Positions 61,341 to 64,000 of a stretch of 64,000 nt of DNA are shown one piece after another. The notes beneath the pieces are model-generated. The model saw only the letters and a list, made by a program, of their open reading frames with translations, ran no database searches and was not told the origin of the DNA. Within the stretch, counting starts at the first letter, position 1. Every line of letters begins with the position of its first letter. The stretch covers positions 183,600,288 to 183,664,287 of the forward strand of contig CM076194.1 in assembly GCA_038277395.1 (NCBI GenBank), written 5' to 3'. Source of the DNA: Dryocosmus kuriphilus (taxonomy: Eukaryota > Arthropoda > Insecta > Hymenoptera > Cynipidae). The position numbers and the translations under genes were made by a program.

Positions 61341-62870
61341 TTGGATGAATATAAAAAAAAAAAGGAAAATTAAATGAAAAAGGAAAAAAAAAAGGAAAAA
61401 AAAAAATAAAATGGGAAAATTCAAAAAAAATAATTTTAATACTATAAAAAAAAAAAATTAAAATTTTTTTAAAAAAAAGATAGAAATTTTTAAATTAAAT
61501 TTTTAAAAAAGTTGGGTTTACAAAAAAAAATAAGGAAAAAAATAAAATTTCCAGAATTTTTTAAGTTTAATTTTTTAAAATTTTTTTTTTTTTAGTTTTT
61601 AGGCTATAAAAAATTTTTGTTTTTGTATTGATTAAATTTATTTTAAAAATTTATTCCCTAGGTTTGTCGGAATTTGATTTTATTTTAAATTATATTTTTG
61701 GGTACCTTTTCCTTTTGCAAAGGTTTTTTATAAAAAAAAAAAAAACGTTTTTAGAATTCCCTGGATACAACAAATAAATTGGGAAATTTAAGGGAGAGGT
61801 AAAAAAGGAAAAATAAAAGAAAAATAAAAAAAAGAAAAAAGGAATGAATGTTAATCAAAAAACAAAAACCCACGGTAAAAAGAAAAAAAGAGATTAAAAA
61901 AAAAAATTTTTTTTTGGAAAAAAAAAAAAAAGAAAAAAAAAAAACAATAAATGTAAAAGTAAATCGGGTTAAATGGGACAATTAAAAATAAATAAAACAA
62001 AAAATTTAATAAAGCAAAAAAAAAAAGTTAAAAAAAAAGGGGAAAAAAATTTTTAAAGAAAAATTCAACCGAAAAAAATTAAAGCAATCCTTAAAAAAAT
62101 GTTTTTTTGAAAAAAAATTATGTGTTTTAATTTTTTTTTTTTAATACCTAATTTTTTTTAACAATTTATAAAAGAAAAAAATTATCTAGAATTCCCAGTA
62201 AAATTTTGAGTTGTAAAAAATAAAAAAACAAAAAAAAATTCATTAAAGAAAAAAAAGAAAAAAAAAAAGTTAAAAAAAAAAATTATTTAAAATAAAAAAA
62301 AATAAGTAAAGAAAAATTTGTGTTTAAATCCCCCGCAATTCCGTTTGAAAAAAAAAAAAAAAAAAGGTTTTATTATTTTAAAAGAAAAAAAAAAAAAGAT
62401 TTAATATCCTTTTTGGAAAAAAAAAAAAGAAAAAAAAAGAATTAAAAAAAAAAAAAAAAAATTTGAAAAATTTCTTTAAATGAATTAAGGAGAAAAAAAT
62501 TCGTTATAAAAAAAAAAATTCTTTATTAAAAAAAAAATCTTAAAAATAAAAAATAGGAAAAAAAAAAAAAAAATTTATTTAAATAAAAAAATTTTATTCT
62601 TAAATTAAATAAAAATAAATTTTTTAAATAAAAAAAAATAATAAAAATTTTTAATTATAAAAAAAATTAATTATTTTTAAAAGGTTTTTTATTAAAATAA
62701 AAAAAGATTAAAAAAGGACATAAATATTTTCCTTAGAAAAAAAAAGGATTGAATGAAGATTAAAAATGAAATATATATATTGTTTGGTTTCTTATTATTT
62801 TTTTTTTATTTTTTTTATTATAAAAAAAACAGGAAAAAAAAAATATAAATTCATAAATTTTTATTTTTTT
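61341..62870. other. Extreme A/T homopolymer stretch, no features
   Basis: Long A-runs alternate with T-runs and occasional AAGG or AAGAA. No landmark of the satellite, no gene and no known element is visible. The Phe- and Lys-rich open frame on the minus strand at 61,751-61,981 is a product of the runs. Confidence 0.65.
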
Positions 62871-63100
62871 TTTCCATTATTTCGTTTTTTTTTTTAGATA
62901 TTTTTGGTATTTTGTGGGCTCTCCTAAAATTTTTGGTAATTGGGCTAAAATTTAATTTTTAGGTAGGTTTTCGCAGCTAAAAATTTCATTTAAAAATTTT
63001 CTGGAAGACTGTGTTATATGTCTTCTATTTTTTTTGGTTTAATGGCCAGGCGCGCCTTTTTGTTTAAAATTCATATTAGATTTTTTTATATTAATTTTTA
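62871..63100. other. Slightly more complex island in homopolymer sequence
   Basis: This stretch has mixed composition, including TATTTTGTGGGCTCTCC, GGAAGACTGTGTTATATG and TAATGGCCAGGCGCGCC. I recognise nothing in it. It may be the best-resolved part of the tail and so the best place to anchor an alignment. Confidence 0.4.
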
Positions 63101-63739
63101 CTTTACTAGTTTCAATTTAAATTTTTTTTTTCCCATCATGGGGTTTTTTTGTTTTTGGGGTTTTTAAATAATTATTTAGACGACGAAAAAAATTTTATTA
63201 TAAATTCTTAAAAATTTTTGTTTTTTTTTTTTTTCTAAATTTGGATTGAAAGTTACACTTTAAAAATTTTTTTAAAAAATTTTTAACTTTTTTTTGTATT
63301 TTAAATTTTTTTAAAAAAAAAAAATTAAATGCTATAATATTAAAAAAATAACGAATACATTATTTTTTTTATAATAAAATTTTTTAAAAAAAAAAAAAAA
63401 ATTAAAAATTTATATTTTACATCGGAAATTTTTTTATAAATAAAACTTAAAAAAATTTCTTAAAAAAAAAACTATTTCTTTTTTTTTTTTTAATTTAAAA
63501 TTTTCAATTTTTGTTAAAATTATAAATTTATTTTAAAAACTAATTTTAAAAAAATTGTTAATTAATAGAAATATTTTCAATTTCCCTATAAAATTCTTTG
63601 TTTTTATTTTAATAAGATAATAAATGAATTATTCTTTTATTTTTTTTGAAAAAAAAGAAATAAAAAAAAAAATTAAAAAATAAAAATCTAATTTTAATTT
63701 AATATAAACAAAAAAAAACAATAAAAATATTAAATAAAA

Positions 63740-63775
<36 letters not shown>

Positions 63776-64000
63776 TATTAAAAATTTTTATTTTTAGAAT
63801 AAATAAACAAAATTTTTTTTTATTTTTTTATCTAAAAAAAAAAAAAAAAAATCATTTATAATTTTTTTTTATTTTAACATAAAATTAGTTTTGGTTGATC
63901 GAAATCTCTGGCGAAAAATAGAAATAAAATCATAAAGTAAAAAGTTTTTATACCCAACAAGAAAATAACAAAATTAAAGTATAAGAATATTTTAAAATTT
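63101..64000. other. A/T homopolymer-rich end of window
   Basis: The sequence is mostly A and T runs, including an uninterrupted A-run of about 30 near 63,742. The last 120 bases (GTTGATCGAAATCTCTGGCG and following) have more normal composition. No gene or repeat unit is recognisable. Confidence 0.6.

Noticed and set aside
63742..63771. Poly-A run as a polyadenylated insertion end
   Set aside because: It sits in kilobases of A/T runs with no recognisable element or target-site duplication beside it.

Overview
The window is almost entirely one tandem satellite array. From base 1 to about 57,253 a non-coding monomer of about 830 bp repeats head to tail, always in the same orientation. Fifty consecutive near-consensus units fill 1-41,527 (mean spacing 830.5 bp; spacings read off the sequence range from 804 to 847). 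More disturbed units follow. I find no protein-coding gene, rRNA, tRNA, CRISPR array or recognisable transposon. The many short open frames that recur once per unit are products of the repeat: those I checked open with GTG or TTG, none of the recurrent ones I checked has an ATG, and indels shift their frame from unit to unit. A large AT-rich satellite with no genes points to a eukaryotic nuclear genome. Parts of the monomer resemble dispersed insect non-coding repeats as I remember them, so an insect is my best guess, at low confidence.

Monomer anatomy, using 24,131-24,960 as reference: an AT-rich first third; the single-copy-looking segment around AAGTGGCCGGTTAACG; an internal microsatellite of ACG/ACA triplets that varies in length from unit to unit; a T-run followed by CGGGTTCAGGGGGTC; two short perfect dyads; a GC-richer patch around GAGCGCGAGACAGG; and two further dyads. 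Two adjacent 154-bp blocks across the unit boundary are diverged copies of each other, so the 830-bp unit itself grew partly by internal duplication.

Region by region. 1-41,527: homogeneous array, with one unit (7,276-8,125) in which many bases are replaced by T. 40,724-42,569: a 33-bp deletion, then a 1,042-bp unit with a partial internal duplication. 42,570-44,237: two nearly normal units. 44,238-49,637: increasingly divergent, mostly lengthened units, some with patches I cannot align, ending in a half-unit deletion and a sharp jump back to clean sequence. 49,638-57,253: three clean blocks (49,638-50,690, 54,381-55,730, 56,621-57,253) alternate with insertion-rich units of about 1,005-1,025 bp, a T-filled block, and a deletion-rich unit of about 655 bp. 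57,254-64,000: A/T-homopolymer-dominated sequence without genes, with a few weak satellite traces.

A large part of the oddity after 44 kb, and the T-filled blocks, is probably sequencing or assembly error in a hard-to-resolve satellite rather than biology. I found no convincing new functional system. The biologically interesting points are the monomer's internal architecture (nested microsatellite, four retained dyads, 154-bp ancestral duplication) and the size of the array, which would fit pericentromeric or other heterochromatin.
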